Shown: positions 17,753 through 28,476, numbered from the stretch's first letter. The stretch: 58,303 nt of DNA from Rhodocyclaceae bacterium (GCA_018883265.1 VEQK01000008.1:1-58303); one strand, 5' to 3'. Numbers and translations are program-made. Notes: generated from the letters alone by a model not told the origin.

Positions 17753-18085
17753 ATGAGTAATAACGATAATCCTGTCCTCAGCCTCATTGACGAACAGGTA
17801 AAAGGTCACCCGGTTGTGCTCTATATCAAGGGGACGCCGCAGTTTCCGCAGTGCGGTTTTTCGCAACGTGCCTGCAAGCTCTTGCGCGAGAGCGGCGTGA
17901 GCCAGTTCTTCAGCGTCAACGTGCTTGAAAATCCGGAAATCCGGGAGGGCGTGAAGGTCTATGCTAACTGGCCGACAATACCGCAGCTTTACGTCAACGG
18001 TGAATTCATCGGTGGTAGCGATATCATGATGGAGATGTTCCAGGCGGGTGAACTGCAGGCGCTACTCGAACCCTACAAAACCTGA
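17753..18085 (+). CDS. grxD: Monothiol glutaredoxin, Grx4 type
   Basis: A 110-residue CGFS-type glutaredoxin. The active site is PQCGFSQRAC with Cys34, and WPTIPQLYVNGEFIGGSDIMMEM forms the glutathione-binding half. Monothiol glutaredoxins carry and deliver [2Fe-2S] clusters, often with BolA partners. It follows the sulfur-sensing operon and is tail to tail with argH. Confidence 0.96.
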   Translation: MSNNDNPVLSLIDEQVKGHPVVLYIKGTPQFPQCGFSQRACKLLRESGVSQFFSVNVLENPEIREGVKVYANWPTIPQLYVNGEFIGGSDIMMEMFQAGELQALLEPYKT

Positions 18086-18132
18086 TCCCGGTCGTGAGAC
18101 ACGGAACCGCGTGATGCTGATACATCGGGTAA

Positions 18133-19536
18133 TCAGCTCAGCCGCTTTTTGGCGCGCTCGATCGCTGCTTTGACCTGATTGGGCGCGGTACCGCCAATGT
18201 GATTCCGTGCTGCTAGCGAGCCTTCGACGGTCAGTGCGTTGGCGACATCTGATTCGATGAGTGACGAGAAGGCTTGCAGTTCGGAAAGTGTCAGGTTGGC
18301 CACATCAACGCCTTTTTTCTCTGCGGCTTTGACGGCAAGGCCGACAACTTCGTGTGCTTCGCGGAAGGGCAGCCCCTTGCGGACCAGATAGTCCGCCAGG
18401 TCCGTCGCAGTGGCGTAGCCCTGCAGCAGGGCGTTAGCCATCGGCTCCGGGCGCACGGTGATACCGGGAACCAGATCGATAAAGATCCGTAGGGTATCGG
18501 TCAGCGTATCAACGGCATCGAACAGTGGTTCTTTATCTTCCTGATTGTCCTTGTTGTAGGCCAGTGGCTGACCTTTCATGAGAACCAGTAGGGTATTCAG
18601 ATCGCCGATAACGCGTCCAGTCTTGCCGCGTGCGAGTTCCGGGACATCCGGGTTTTTCTTTTGCGGCATGATCGACGAACCGGTGCAGAAACGGTCGGCC
18701 AGCATGACGAAGCCCACGCGTGGGGTCATCCAGAGCACCAGTTCTTCCGAGAAACGCGACAGGTGGATCATGGCTAGCGAGGCGGCGGCACAGAACTCGA
18801 TTGCAAAATCGCGATCCGAGACGGCGTCCAGAGAGTTTTCGCAGACCGCCTCGAAGCCCAGTTGTTCGGCAACGAAATGACGATCGATCGGGTAGGTTGT
18901 CCCGGCCAGCGCCGCACTACCTAGCGGTAGCCGGTTGACACGTCGACGCAGATCAGCCTGACGCTCGGCGTCGCGCGCCAGCATTTCCACATAGGCCATC
19001 AGGTGATGGCCGAAAGTTACCGGTTGGGCGACCTGCAGGTGGGTGAACCCCGGCATGGGTGTCGCAGCATGTTTTTCGGCGAGCATCACCAGGGCCAATT
19101 GCAGGCGTTTGAACAGTTCAAGCAGCGCATCGATGCTGTCACGCAGCCACAGACGAATATCCGTCGCAACCTGGTCATTGCGCGAACGTCCTGTATGCAG
19201 GCGCTTACCGGCATCACCGACCAGGCTGGTCAGGCGATGTTCGATGTTCAGATGCACGTCTTCCAGGTCCAGCGACCACGTGAATTCTCCACGTTCCAAT
19301 TCGCCAACAATCTGTGCCATTCCCTGTTCGATGTCTGCGAGATCCTGGGCGCTGATAATGCCCTGCCTAGCCAACATGCGCGCATGCGCCAGTGAGCCAC
19401 GGATATCCTGTTCCCATAAACGCTGGTCGAAATCAACCGAAGCGGTATAGCGCTTGACGAGTTCGGACATGGGCTCGTCGAAACGGCCAGCCCAGGTATA
19501 GGCCGTAGAGGCTTGGTTCTTTTCGTTGGCAGACAT
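18133..19536 (-). CDS. argH: Argininosuccinate lyase
   Basis: ArgH splits argininosuccinate into arginine and fumarate, the last step of arginine synthesis. The protein has 467 residues, the normal length. The fumarase-superfamily signature [12 protein letters not shown], the [13 protein letters not shown] loop and AGTTYPIDR are all intact. It is divergent from hemC, a gene order widespread in gammaproteobacteria. On the minus strand a TATAAT (complement of 19581-19586) lies upstream as a possible -10, without a convincing -35. Confidence 0.97.
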   Translation of the reverse strand: MSANEKNQASTAYTWAGRFDEPMSELVKRYTASVDFDQRLWEQDIRGSLAHARMLARQGIISAQDLADIEQGMAQIVGELERGEFTWSLDLEDVHLNIEHRLTSLVGDAGKRLHTGRSRNDQVATDIRLWLRDSIDALLELFKRLQLALVMLAEKHAATPMPGFTHLQVAQPVTFGHHLMAYVEMLARDAERQADLRRRVNRLPLGSAALAGTTYPIDRHFVAEQLGFEAVCENSLDAVSDRDFAIEFCAAASLAMIHLSRFSEELVLWMTPRVGFVMLADRFCTGSSIMPQKKNPDVPELARGKTGRVIGDLNTLLVLMKGQPLAYNKDNQEDKEPLFDAVDTLTDTLRIFIDLVPGITVRPEPMANALLQGYATATDLADYLVRKGLPFREAHEVVGLAVKAAEKKGVDVANLTLSELQAFSSLIESDVANALTVEGSLAARNHIGGTAPNQVKAAIERAKKRLS

Positions 19537-19661
19537 GGCGGTGAGGAGCGTGGAGTGGCAGAAGTGGCTGTTGACCCCGCATTATAAGGGATGGCACGTG
19601 CTACGATTGCATCAGCGAGTACGCCACTCGCCAGGTTCTGATCCAGATTTTCCACTTCCAT

Positions 19662-20597
19662 ATGTCCAAACCTCTCGTTATTGCCTCCCGTGAATCCCGC
19701 CTGGCCATGTGGCAGGCCGAATACGTGCAGTGTTGTCTGCGAGCTCAGAATCCGGACCGCGACATACAGATTCTGGGCATGACCACCCGGGGCGATCAGA
19801 TTCTTGATCGGCCGTTGGCGGCGATTGGCGGCAAGGGCCTGTTTATCAAAGAGCTCGAAGTCGCCATGGCCGAAGGCCGTGCCGATCTGGCCGTGCACTC
19901 GATGAAAGACGTGCCCATGGAAATGCCGGATGGGTTTGTGCTGGCCGCCATTAGTAAGCGCGAGGATCCGCGTGATGCCTTCGTGAGTCCGCGCTACGAA
20001 AGCCTGGCTGCCTTGCCAGCGGGTGCTGTGGTTGGGACGTCAAGTCTGCGCCGTGAAGCCCAGTTACGTGCAAAGTTTCCGCAACTAGTCATTAAACCGC
20101 TACGTGGCAATCTGGATACGCGCTTGAGAAAACTGGACGAAGGCGAGTACGACGCCATAATCTTGGCGGCAGCCGGCCTGGTACGACTGGGTCTTGCCGA
20201 GCGTATTCGGGCCCGGATTGACCCGGCGGACATGCTACCTGCCCCGGGACAGGGAGCGCTAGGTATCGAGATCTGCGCAGGGCAGCCGGCTAATCAGCGC
20301 ATTGCTGATGGGTTGGCTGATGCAGAGACTGCAGCCTGTGTGCGCGCCGAAAGGGCGTTCTCGCGGCGTTTGGGGGGTAGCTGCCATCTCCCGATTGCAG
20401 GTTTCGCGATGGGTGAAGTTAACGAGCAACTCTGGCTGAGGGGGCTGGTAGCGTCGGTCGATGGGGCGCAAATCGTTTCCGGGGAATGCCGCGGGAGCTG
20501 GGTCGATGCTGAAAAGCTCGGTACCGGTTTGGCTGAGCGCTTGCTGACCGAAGGTGCGGATGTATTGATTGCCCAGCTGGGTCAACCACCGGCCTGA
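19662..20597 (+). CDS. hemC: Hydroxymethylbilane synthase (porphobilinogen deaminase)
   Basis: HemC joins four porphobilinogen units into hydroxymethylbilane using a dipyrromethane cofactor. The 311-residue protein has the N-terminal [10 protein letters not shown], the substrate loop VHSMKDVP, the arginines of [16 protein letters not shown] and [12 protein letters not shown], and the cofactor cysteine in [11 protein letters not shown]. First gene of hemC-hemD-hemX-hemY. Confidence 0.97.
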   Translation: MSKPLVIASRESRLAMWQAEYVQCCLRAQNPDRDIQILGMTTRGDQILDRPLAAIGGKGLFIKELEVAMAEGRADLAVHSMKDVPMEMPDGFVLAAISKREDPRDAFVSPRYESLAALPAGAVVGTSSLRREAQLRAKFPQLVIKPLRGNLDTRLRKLDEGEYDAIILAAAGLVRLGLAERIRARIDPADMLPAPGQGALGIEICAGQPANQRIADGLADAETAACVRAERAFSRRLGGSCHLPIAGFAMGEVNEQLWLRGLVASVDGAQIVSGECRGSWVDAEKLGTGLAERLLTEGADVLIAQLGQPPA

Positions 20598-20603
20598 GTG
20601 TTC

Positions 20604-21395
20604 ATGATGTCGCCGCACTTATCCGGAATTTGCGGCAGATCCTTTCTGGTGACGCGACCCGAGGGGCAAGCACTGGTTTTGATGGACGGTCTACGTGCAC
20701 TCGGTGCCAAAGCGGAACACATTCCTTTTCTGGCGATCGAGCCCATCGACGACCGGGCGGCGATCGAGCACATTACCGGGTCGTTGTCAGCATACACTGC
20801 CTGCATTTTTATCAGCGCAAACGCCGTACGTGTTGCGTGGCCCGAGTTGACGAAGGCAGGGCGGGGTTGGCCCGAGAATCTGGCGGCTGCCTGTGTTGGC
20901 CCCGGCACCGCCAACGTACTCAGAGAACTGGGCGTAGCGCATGTCGTGATGCCCCGGTGCCGTTTCGATTCCGAAGGCTTGCTGGCAGAGCCCTTCTTTG
21001 AAGAAAGTCGTTGCCACGGTCATGCTTTTGCGATGATTCGGGGCGAGGGGGGGCGGGATTTTCTGGCGCAATCCCTCCGGGCAAGAGGCGCTCGCGTTGA
21101 CGAGGCGGCTGTCTACCAACGCTGTTTGCATCCTGATGTGCTGTCTCGTCTACAAAACTGGGTCGATGCAGGTGGCGGAACGCTGCTCGTCAGTAGTAGT
21201 GAATCACTGCAGCGGGTGATGTCCGCCGCGCCTCAGGCCTTGCGCACTCGCCTGCAGACTTTGCCAATACTTGTGCCACATTCGCGCATCGCGGAATGTG
21301 CCTACCAGCTCGGGTTTTCTGATGTTACAACGAGCGCAGGGGGTGATGCAGGGATGTTGGATTACCTACGATCGTATAATGTATCCGAGGTCTGA
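20604..21395 (+). CDS. hemD: Uroporphyrinogen-III synthase
   Basis: HemD closes hydroxymethylbilane to uroporphyrinogen III with inversion of ring D. The family is weakly conserved; visible are VTRPEGQA near the N-terminus, IFISANAVR, the PGTA turn and a C-terminal ILVPHSRIAECAYQLGF. The position directly after hemC makes the call firm. GTG 20598, ATG 20604 and ATG 20607 are all possible starts and no ribosome-binding site decides; ATG 20604 is given. Confidence 0.92.
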   Translation: MMSPHLSGICGRSFLVTRPEGQALVLMDGLRALGAKAEHIPFLAIEPIDDRAAIEHITGSLSAYTACIFISANAVRVAWPELTKAGRGWPENLAAACVGPGTANVLRELGVAHVVMPRCRFDSEGLLAEPFFEESRCHGHAFAMIRGEGGRDFLAQSLRARGARVDEAAVYQRCLHPDVLSRLQNWVDAGGGTLLVSSSESLQRVMSAAPQALRTRLQTLPILVPHSRIAECAYQLGFSDVTTSAGGDAGMLDYLRSYNVSEV

Positions 21396-21442
21396 ATGCC
21401 ATTAATGCCGCAGGGCGATCAATACTACGGAACGGAATTTCT

Positions 21443-22597
21443 ATGAGTGACGCACAGACGCAGAGCGAACAGACAAAGCAGGACACTTCGCCGACAGATT
21501 CCTCGGGCAAGTCACCGGTCCGGCGTTCGCGGAAGATACCCGGAGGCCGCTGGCTGTGGACGATTCTCATGTTGGCACTGCTTGGAATCGGTATCCAGCA
21601 ATTGATGGCAGTACGTTTCTTGGAGACGCTGGATAACGAAGCAGGACAAATTGCGACGGTGGACGGTCGGCTGACAGCACTGGAAGCCATGATGGCAGAC
21701 CAGGCGCGTTTGCGTGAAGATATCCAGCAGATGCAGCAAACACTCCAGCAGGAACGTGTGCTGCTCTCGTTGGAGCGACTGGAACAGCAATTGGATGCGG
21801 GATGGCAAACGTGGTTGGCGACCGGTGATACCAGTAGCTTGATCATGGCACTGCAATCGGCTCAGCGACGCTTAACCAGCCTGCCAAGCGCAAGCGCACA
21901 GACCCTGCGTCTGGCCATTGACCGGGATCTGATCGCCATCAAGTCGCAACGAGTGATGGACCTGCGCGTTGCTGTCCAGAATATTGATGCGGTCATTGCC
22001 ACGATCGACAAACTCCCTTTGATCCAGGATGGTCGTGTGCCGGCGCCGCCGGAAAGCAACCCGGGCAATATATCGGATGAATCCGTGCCGGCAACACTCA
22101 TGGATCGCATACGCCTTATCTCATGGACGGTGGTTCAGGATGTCTGGCATGCGATAAGTCGTATGGTGCGAGTGCAGCGACTGGATCGTGCCGAGCCGGG
22201 GCTGATCACACCTGAACAGAAGGTATTCCTGCAACAGGGACTTCGTCTACTGCTGCTCGATGCAAGACATGCGCTCATTTTGCGCAATGCCGTGACTTAT
22301 CAACAGACGCTCGAACAGGCACGTGGCTGGATATCAAAATATGCGGAACCCTCCGATGCATTGGTCAAGGCAGATCTGGCGACTCTGCAACAGCTGGCTG
22401 CACTGAATATCGATCCACTCGCTATCAGCCTCGAAAATACGCGCCAGTCCCTGACCGCTGCGCGTGATGCGATCACAGGAAACGTGTTGGCCGATGCTTT
22501 GCCCGAAGCTGCGGCTAATGAGCCACAGGCTGCAGCCATCAAGGAGCAGAAAGAAGCCGAGAGTACCCCGGTGCCTAACAAGGGGGCCACGCAATGA
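21443..22597 (+). CDS. hemX: HemX-like membrane protein (uroporphyrinogen-III C-methyltransferase family by name)
   Basis: A 384-residue protein with a hydrophilic N-terminal tail, one membrane helix (about residues 37-57) and then a coiled-coil region rich in Gln, Glu and Leu. It matches HemX of hemCDXY operons. Despite database names, it lacks a methyltransferase domain, and its role in haem synthesis is unproven. It is followed by hemY with an ATGA overlap, so the two are probably made together and act at the inner membrane. Confidence 0.9.
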   Translation: MSDAQTQSEQTKQDTSPTDSSGKSPVRRSRKIPGGRWLWTILMLALLGIGIQQLMAVRFLETLDNEAGQIATVDGRLTALEAMMADQARLREDIQQMQQTLQQERVLLSLERLEQQLDAGWQTWLATGDTSSLIMALQSAQRRLTSLPSASAQTLRLAIDRDLIAIKSQRVMDLRVAVQNIDAVIATIDKLPLIQDGRVPAPPESNPGNISDESVPATLMDRIRLISWTVVQDVWHAISRMVRVQRLDRAEPGLITPEQKVFLQQGLRLLLLDARHALILRNAVTYQQTLEQARGWISKYAEPSDALVKADLATLQQLAALNIDPLAISLENTRQSLTAARDAITGNVLADALPEAAANEPQAAAIKEQKEAESTPVPNKGATQ

Positions 22598-23481
22598 GAA
22601 AGTGGTTGCTCTGGGGGTTGTTGCTGGGTACGCTGGCGGTTGTCATCGCTGGTTTGATGGCGCGCAATGAGGGTTATGCCCTGATTGTCTGGTCGACATG
22701 GCGGGTCGAGATGACACTGAATTTCCTCGTGCTGGCGATCATCGCGACGCTGGTGGCGGGTGCAGTGCTGCTTAAATTACTGCAGGGCGTAGTTCAGCTA
22801 CCGGCCCGCCTGGCGCGTTTTCGTATTCTGCGTCGCCAGAGGCGTGGCGAGCAGGCTTTTATGTCATCCCTTCGTTTATTACTGGAGGGGCATTACGAAG
22901 CTTCGATCAAGTCGGCTGAGCGGGCGCGTAAGCTGGGCTATGCCCGTGGTTATGCTGACCTGCTGGCTGCACGAGCGGCTCAGGGACTGGATGATGCCGA
23001 CCGTGCGGCGGTCTGGTTGGGGCGGGTCGAGGCAGATGATGCCGCGCTCGTAGCGGCACGCCTGGAGCAGGAAGCAGAGATGCTGGTGGCGCGGCGTCAG
23101 TACGAGCCGGCATTACAGGTGCTCGAATTGGCACATCGTCAGACACATCCTCCCAGCAGCACGGCCGCACTGCGCACCGAGTTGCGGGCCTTGCTAGGCA
23201 CTGAGCGTTGGGAAGATGTTCTGGTGCAGGTGCGGGATCTCCGGCCGCGTGATGGTTTGCCTGTCACGTTTTTGGCAAGCTGCCGTCGCCAGGCGCACCT
23301 GGGTATTCTGCGCCACTACCGCAGCGATCAGGAGCGGTTCTCGATGTATCTGACCCAGATACCACCACAGGAATGTGATGCCGATCTGCTCGATGCTGCG
23401 GATGCCATGCTCAGTCGTATGGTGGCCGATTCATGGACGGCCAAGGCGCGGTCGTTTATTGATACGCAAAAAAACCGCTAA
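22594..23481 (+). CDS. hemY: HemY-like membrane protein, short form
   Basis: A protein with two N-terminal membrane helices and a HemY N-terminal domain, followed by helical TPR-like repeats. It ends at residue 295, about 100 residues shorter than E. coli HemY (roughly 400), so the C-terminal repeats are reduced. This is not the oxygen-dependent protoporphyrinogen oxidase called HemY in Bacillus. It overlaps hemX by four bases and ends the operon. The stop is clean and no frameshift is evident in the bases that follow, so it looks naturally short. Confidence 0.88.
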   Translation: MRKWLLWGLLLGTLAVVIAGLMARNEGYALIVWSTWRVEMTLNFLVLAIIATLVAGAVLLKLLQGVVQLPARLARFRILRRQRRGEQAFMSSLRLLLEGHYEASIKSAERARKLGYARGYADLLAARAAQGLDDADRAAVWLGRVEADDAALVAARLEQEAEMLVARRQYEPALQVLELAHRQTHPPSSTAALRTELRALLGTERWEDVLVQVRDLRPRDGLPVTFLASCRRQAHLGILRHYRSDQERFSMYLTQIPPQECDADLLDAADAMLSRMVADSWTAKARSFIDTQKNR

Positions 23482-23493
23482 GGATGCATGGTC

Positions 23494-23562
23494 GGTACAT
23501 GGGGCAAGCTTGGCTCGATTTCGAGCGCTTGCGCTATGAGAGCCAAGCTTGCCCCATGTGCC
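23494..23562. repeat. Long inverted repeat (23-bp arms) between convergent hemY and hemF
   Basis: Arms at 23494-23516 and 23540-23562 pair at 22 of 23 positions. The 23-base loop holds a second small hairpin (AGCGC-TT-GCGCT). No run of T follows on either strand, so it is not a standard rho-independent terminator. It could be a REP/BIME-like element, a relic of a small mobile element, or an mRNA 3'-end stabiliser for both convergent transcripts. Confidence 0.85.
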
Positions 23563-23582
23563 GAGCCCACGCCTTGTATGTG

Positions 23583-24515
23583 CTAAGCCAACCAATCCCG
23601 ATGCGGTAAGAAGTCAGTGTAGAGGGCTGCCTCAGGCGAATCGGGATCAGGTTTCCAATCATAGCGCCACTTCACGATCGGCGGCATCGACATCAAGATC
23701 GACTCGGTACGTCCACCCGACTGCAGGCCAAAGAGTGTGCCGCGGTCGTAGACGAGATTGAACTCGACGTAGCGGCCACGGCGATAGGCCTGAAAATCCC
23801 GCTCGCGTTCACCCCAGGGCATATCACGGCGGCGATGCAGGATGGGCGTATAGGCGTTAACGAAGGCATCACCCACCGAGCGGGTCAGGGCGAAGCTCGC
23901 CTCAAAACCCGGCTCGTTCAGATCGTCGTAAAAGACACCGCCAACGCCACGTGCCTCATTCCGGTGCTTCAGAAAGAAATAGCGGTCACACCAATCCTTG
24001 AAACGCAGATAGTAATCAGCGCCATGGGGGGTGAGTGCATCGCGGCAGGTCTGATGAAAATGAATCGCATCTTCGCGGAAACCATAGTAGGGCGTCAAAT
24101 CCATACCGCCACCGAACCAGAATACGGGCGCTGCATCCGGTTGATCTTTGGGAGGATGTGCCACGAAGTACCGCACGTTCATGTGCGCCGTCGGGCAATA
24201 GGGGTTACGCGGATGCATGACCAGAGAGACGCCCATCGCCTCATAAGGACGACCGGCCAATTCACCGCGGTGCGCCGAGGCAGAGGGCGGTAGCTGATCA
24301 CCCATCACATGCGAGAAATTGACGCCACCGCGTTCGATCAGGTTGCCTTCTTCGATCAGGCAGGAAACGCCGCCACCGCCGGCAGGACGCGTCCAGCAAT
24401 CCTTTCGGAATGGCTCGCCATCTAATGTCGACAGTGCCCCGACGATGCGCTCTTGCAGGCCGCGTAGATAGGTCTCGACGATCTGCGAGCGTTCCGCCCC
24501 TTTCGATTTGGCCAT
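23583..24515 (-). CDS. hemF: Oxygen-dependent coproporphyrinogen III oxidase
   Basis: HemF oxidatively decarboxylates coproporphyrinogen III to protoporphyrinogen IX using O2. The 310-residue protein has [27 protein letters not shown] and [12 protein letters not shown], plus the C-terminal [28 protein letters not shown] signature in part. ATG 24515 ([10 protein letters not shown]) lies 16 bases downstream of the purD stop; a longer frame to 24674 would overlap purD and is rejected. Confidence 0.96.
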   Translation of the reverse strand: MAKSKGAERSQIVETYLRGLQERIVGALSTLDGEPFRKDCWTRPAGGGGVSCLIEEGNLIERGGVNFSHVMGDQLPPSASAHRGELAGRPYEAMGVSLVMHPRNPYCPTAHMNVRYFVAHPPKDQPDAAPVFWFGGGMDLTPYYGFREDAIHFHQTCRDALTPHGADYYLRFKDWCDRYFFLKHRNEARGVGGVFYDDLNEPGFEASFALTRSVGDAFVNAYTPILHRRRDMPWGERERDFQAYRRGRYVEFNLVYDRGTLFGLQSGGRTESILMSMPPIVKWRYDWKPDPDSPEAALYTDFLPHRDWLA

Positions 24516-24531
24516 GTTGGTGACGCGTGGG

Positions 24532-25809
24532 CTAACGGTTGATGGCGCGGTAGCCAATGTCCGTGCGGAATTGCATACCATCAAAATGAATGCTTTCTGC
24601 CGCTTCATAGGCGCGTTTCTGTGCCTGAGCCACATTCTCGCCAAGTGCCGTGACGCACAGCACGCGGCCACCATTGGTGACTACCAAACCATTTTCATCG
24701 ATGGTGCCGGCATGAAAAACGTGCGCATCGTCACCCGCCGCATTCCCGGCGGGTAGGCCCTCAATCACGTCACCTTTGCGCGGGGTTTCCGGGTAGTTAT
24801 GCGCGGCCAGCACGATGCCCAGTGCAACACGACGATCCCATTCGGCTTCGGTTTTATCCAGCGTACCGGCAATGGCGTGTTCGAATAGTTTTACGGCGTC
24901 GGACTTCAGTCGCATCATGATCGGCTGGGTTTCCGGATCGCCCATGCGGGCGTTGAACTCCAGCGTTTTTACCGAACCATCCTTGCCGATCATCAGTCCG
25001 GCGTAGAGGAAGCCGGTGAACGGAATGCCATCGGCCTCCATACCACGTACCGTTGGCAGGATGATTTCACGCATGACCTTCGCGTGCACCTCGGGGGTTA
25101 CTACCGGTGCAGGTGAGTAAGCGCCCATGCCCCCGGTATTCGGACCGGTGTCACCATCGCCAATCCGCTTGTGATCCTGGCTGGATGCCATCGCAAGAAC
25201 ATTCTTGCCGTCGACTAGCACGATGAAGCTGGCTTCCTCGCCATCAAGGAAGTCCTCGATGACCACACGGGCGCCTGCACTGCCGAGTTTATTGCCTGAG
25301 AGCATGTCGTCGATGGCCGCGTGGGCTTCGTCCAGCGACATGGCAACCACCACGCCTTTGCCGGCGGCCAGGCCATCGGCTTTGATGACGATCGGCGCAC
25401 CTTTGCGGTTCACGTAATCGTGTGCAGCAACAGCTTCAGTGAAGGTTTCGAAACCCGCCGTCGGGATATTGTGACGCGCCATGAAGCGCTTGGCGAAATC
25501 TTTCGAGCTTTCCAATTGAGCTGCTGCTTGGGTCGGGCCAAAAATCTTCAGGCCGTGAGTACGGAAAACATCGACGATGCCGGCGGCAAGCGGAGCCTCC
25601 GGGCCGACGACCGTCAGATGAATGTCGTTTTGTGCGGCAAAATCGGCAAGTGCATGGATGTCAGTGATCGGTAGGTTCTGTAGCTTGGGTTCTCGGCAAG
25701 TGCCGGCATTGCCCGGAGCAACATAGACCTGAGTGACGCCTGCGGCCTGAGCCAGTTTCCAGGCAAGTGCATGTTCGCGGCCACCTGAGCCGACAACGAG
25801 AATTTTCAT
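24532..25809 (-). CDS. purD: Phosphoribosylamine--glycine ligase
   Basis: PurD is an ATP-grasp ligase that joins glycine to phosphoribosylamine, the second purine step. The 425-residue protein begins [19 protein letters not shown], and carries the P-loop-like [16 protein letters not shown] and the GMGAYSPAP signature. A longer in-frame reading to 26118 runs through pagP and is rejected. pagP separates it from purH, with which it is normally adjacent. Confidence 0.96.
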   Translation of the reverse strand: MKILVVGSGGREHALAWKLAQAAGVTQVYVAPGNAGTCREPKLQNLPITDIHALADFAAQNDIHLTVVGPEAPLAAGIVDVFRTHGLKIFGPTQAAAQLESSKDFAKRFMARHNIPTAGFETFTEAVAAHDYVNRKGAPIVIKADGLAAGKGVVVAMSLDEAHAAIDDMLSGNKLGSAGARVVIEDFLDGEEASFIVLVDGKNVLAMASSQDHKRIGDGDTGPNTGGMGAYSPAPVVTPEVHAKVMREIILPTVRGMEADGIPFTGFLYAGLMIGKDGSVKTLEFNARMGDPETQPIMMRLKSDAVKLFEHAIAGTLDKTEAEWDRRVALGIVLAAHNYPETPRKGDVIEGLPAGNAAGDDAHVFHAGTIDENGLVVTNGGRVLCVTALGENVAQAQKRAYEAAESIHFDGMQFRTDIGYRAINR

Positions 25810-25861
25810 GAAACTAATTTCCTGCGAACGAGTGTTGGCTTGAAGAGGATGGTGCCGGGAA

Positions 25862-26554
25862 TTACTTGAACGAATACTTTGCCCACCAGAAGAGCACATT
25901 GCCGTAGCCTTCGCCACCCGGGATGTAGGCGACCTGGACATCAACCGGGCCATAGCCGATCGTGCCGACCGGCAGAATGCCCGGCGTTGGTGCGTAGTAG
26001 TTGATGTCAGAACGCATGAACATGAACACCGTTGCGCCAATACCAATTCTGGATTTTTCGTTAATCGGGTTCCAGGTCGGGATCCAGCCATAGCCACCCA
26101 TGTACATCGGTTTGGCATGTGAATCGCGGAACTCCATCAGGTAAATACCCTCCCAGTTGCCACTTTCGTTATACCAGCCCTTGCCGAGACCGCCGCCGGC
26201 CGGGTATTCCGTATAATCGGCACGCTGTGAAGGGGAGTAGGCAAAGGGAAGGTGATAGCTCCAGAACGGGACATAAAGTTCGACATCACCCTTCTTCCAG
26301 ATGTCGGACAGATGCTTGCCGGCAGTATCCCAGGCCTTCCCATACCAGCTCTGGCTTTTGGCGCTGTCAGGTGTATCGGCTTGAGCGTTGCTTTTATCCG
26401 GGTTGCCGACGACGACTACATTGGCCGGGGCACTCTCTGCGGTGCTTGCAGTACTCGGTGTGCTGGTAGTGTCTTCATCGGCAGCGAACGCGCAGGGCGC
26501 GCTGATGATAAAAAGGGCGGCAAGCAGGCTATGCGTCAGTTTTGAGCGGGACAT
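25862..26554 (-). CDS. pagP: Lipid A palmitoyltransferase PagP
   Basis: An outer-membrane eight-stranded barrel enzyme that moves palmitate from phospholipids to lipid A. A signal peptide ends at CAFA (about residue 24). A low-complexity Ser/Thr/Ala linker follows to about residue 65, then the amphipathic helix and the barrel: VELYVPFWSYHLPFAYS, GGGLGKGWYNESGNWEG, GYGPVDVQVAYIPGG. The catalytic residues align as His101, Asp144 and Ser145, with the same 43-residue spacing as His33-Asp76 of E. coli. ATG 26554 fits the signal peptide; ATG 26572 is an alternative. The gene lies between purH and purD, an unusual place, and has an unusually long N-terminal linker. Confidence 0.92.
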   Translation of the reverse strand: MSRSKLTHSLLAALFIISAPCAFAADEDTTSTPSTASTAESAPANVVVVGNPDKSNAQADTPDSAKSQSWYGKAWDTAGKHLSDIWKKGDVELYVPFWSYHLPFAYSPSQRADYTEYPAGGGLGKGWYNESGNWEGIYLMEFRDSHAKPMYMGGYGWIPTWNPINEKSRIGIGATVFMFMRSDINYYAPTPGILPVGTIGYGPVDVQVAYIPGGEGYGNVLFWWAKYSFK

Positions 26555-26571
26555 AGTAAGGATCTCGGACA

Positions 26572-28176
26572 TTAATGGCGAAAATGGCGTGCACCAGTGA
26601 CAACCATGGCAAGGCCATGTTCGTCGGCGGCCGCAATGACTTCCTCGTCCCGCATCGAGCCACCGGGTTGAATCACTGCCTTGGCGCCGGCTTCGGCCAG
26701 GACATCGACGCCGTCGCGGAACGGGAAGAATGCATCGGAAGCAACCACGCTGCCGGCAAGCGACAGATTGGCATTGGCCGCCTTGATGGCAGCGATTCGG
26801 GTCGAATCGACGCGCGACATCTGACCGGCGCCGACGCCGAGCGTCATGCCGTTGCCGCAGAACACGATCGCGTTCGATTTGACGAACTTGGCGACGCGGT
26901 AGGCGAATATCAGATCGGCGATCTGGCCAGGCGTTGGCTGAACTTTGGTCACGACTTTGAGGTTTTCCGGTTGGACGTTAAATGAGTCTGGTGTCTGTAC
27001 CAGTAGACCACCGCCCACGCGCTTCAGCTCCAGTGCATGGTAAACCGGCTTGTCGCCAACGGGCAGCGGCACGGTCAGGACGCGCAGATTGGCCTTGGCT
27101 TGGAGCAGCGCCATGGCGGTCGGGGTGAATGCGGGCGCGATCAGCACTTCAACGAAGTGCTTACGCACGTTCATGGCTTCGATGATATCCACATCGACGG
27201 CGCCGTTGAAAGCAATAATGCCGCCAAAGGCCGAGGTCGGGTCGGTCTGGAACGCTTTCTCGTAGGCCTTGAGCAGATCTCCATCCACTGCCACGCCACA
27301 GGGGTTGGCATGCTTGACGATGACGCAGGCGGGTTCGTGGAATGTTTTTACGCACTCCCAGGCGGCATCGGCGTCGGCGATATTGTTGTAGGAAAGTTCC
27401 TTGCCACCGTGTTGCGTGTAATTGGCGATGGCGCCTGCGGTCGGCGAGCTATCACGGTAGAAGGCGGCCTGTTGCAGCGGGTTTTCGCCGTAACGCAGCG
27501 TTTCGGCGCGATCAAAGGCCAGTTGCAGGTGATCCGGAAAGATCGACGGCGTTGGTGCAGCCTCGGCCGGTTTGTTTTCGACGCCAGCGTCCAGACCCGT
27601 CAACCAGTTCGCGATGGCCGAATCATAGCGAGCAGTATGCGTGAACGCCTTCTTGGCCAAACCGAAGCGGGTACTCAGCGAGAGGGCGCCATCATTCGCC
27701 TTCATTTCCTCGATCAGCGGGGCGTAATCGGTGGGATCGGTGACGATGGCAACGCCGTTATAATTCTTGGCTGACGAGCGCACCATGGCCGGCCCACCGA
27801 TGTCGATGTTCTCGATGGCGTCTTCCAGCGTCACGCCGGCTTTGGCCACGGTTTCGCGGAATGGATACAGATTCACGCAGACCAGATCGATGGTCGGAAT
27901 GCCATGGGCCTCGATAGTGGCCATATGTGTCGGTAGGTCGCGGCGCGCCAGAATGCCGGCATGCACTTTCGGGTGTAGCGTCTTGACACGGCCATCCAGC
28001 ATTTCCGGAAACCCCGTGTAGTCGCCGATTTCCGTGACCTTGAGGTTGGCGTCACGCAGCAGCTTGGCCGTGCCGCCTGTCGATAGCAGGGCTACACCCT
28101 GTGCATCGAGCGCTTTAGCGAATTCGAGTACGCCGGTTTTGTCGGAAACGGAGAGCAGGGCCTGACGGATTTTCAT
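26572..28176 (-). CDS. purH: Bifunctional AICAR transformylase / IMP cyclohydrolase
   Basis: PurH performs the last two steps to IMP: formylation of AICAR with 10-formyl-THF and ring closure. The 534-residue protein has the N-terminal MGS-like cyclohydrolase domain ([18 protein letters not shown]) and the C-terminal transformylase domain with [20 protein letters not shown] and a C-terminal [11 protein letters not shown] 28176 is the start. It is downstream of fis on the same strand. Confidence 0.97.
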   Translation of the reverse strand: MKIRQALLSVSDKTGVLEFAKALDAQGVALLSTGGTAKLLRDANLKVTEIGDYTGFPEMLDGRVKTLHPKVHAGILARRDLPTHMATIEAHGIPTIDLVCVNLYPFRETVAKAGVTLEDAIENIDIGGPAMVRSSAKNYNGVAIVTDPTDYAPLIEEMKANDGALSLSTRFGLAKKAFTHTARYDSAIANWLTGLDAGVENKPAEAAPTPSIFPDHLQLAFDRAETLRYGENPLQQAAFYRDSSPTAGAIANYTQHGGKELSYNNIADADAAWECVKTFHEPACVIVKHANPCGVAVDGDLLKAYEKAFQTDPTSAFGGIIAFNGAVDVDIIEAMNVRKHFVEVLIAPAFTPTAMALLQAKANLRVLTVPLPVGDKPVYHALELKRVGGGLLVQTPDSFNVQPENLKVVTKVQPTPGQIADLIFAYRVAKFVKSNAIVFCGNGMTLGVGAGQMSRVDSTRIAAIKAANANLSLAGSVVASDAFFPFRDGVDVLAEAGAKAVIQPGGSMRDEEVIAAADEHGLAMVVTGARHFRH

Positions 28177-28233
28177 GATCAATCTTGGGAGTCGATGGAA
28201 AACAGGTGAAAGAGACAAGCAGAGAAAAAGGCG

Positions 28234-28476
28234 TTATAACAATCCGTGATCGGACAGTTTTTTTCTCAGGGTATTGCGATTAATGCCGAGCATTTGAGCC
28301 GCAACGGTCTGATTGTTGGAAGCCTGCGCCATAACGACCTGAAGCATAGGCCGTTCAACACAACTGATCACCATGTCATATACATCGGTAGCAGGTTCGC
28401 CACCCAGTTCGGTGAAATACTTTTCCAGGGCCGTTGTGGTCGCCTGGGCCAAAGGTGACGGATGATGGGTTGTCAT
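28234..28476 (-). CDS. fis: DNA-binding protein Fis
   Basis: An 80-residue nucleoid protein with the Fis C-terminal helix-turn-helix: NNQTVAAQMLGINRNTLRKKL. The N-terminal part is shorter than E. coli Fis (98 residues), as in many non-enteric gammaproteobacteria. It overlaps dusB by four bases, the conserved dusB-fis operon. Fis bends DNA, affects rRNA promoters and varies strongly with growth phase in enterics; growth-phase control here is inferred. Confidence 0.96.
   Translation of the reverse strand: MTTHHPSPLAQATTTALEKYFTELGGEPATDVYDMVISCVERPMLQVVMAQASNNQTVAAQMLGINRNTLRKKLSDHGLL

Noticed and set aside
23494-23562. Rho-independent terminator for hemY or hemF
   Set aside because: No U-tract on either strand and the arms are far longer than usual; kept as a repeat.
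24532-26118. PurD with a 103-residue N-terminal extension
   Set aside because: The extension overlaps pag[15 protein letters not shown] is the normal PurD start.
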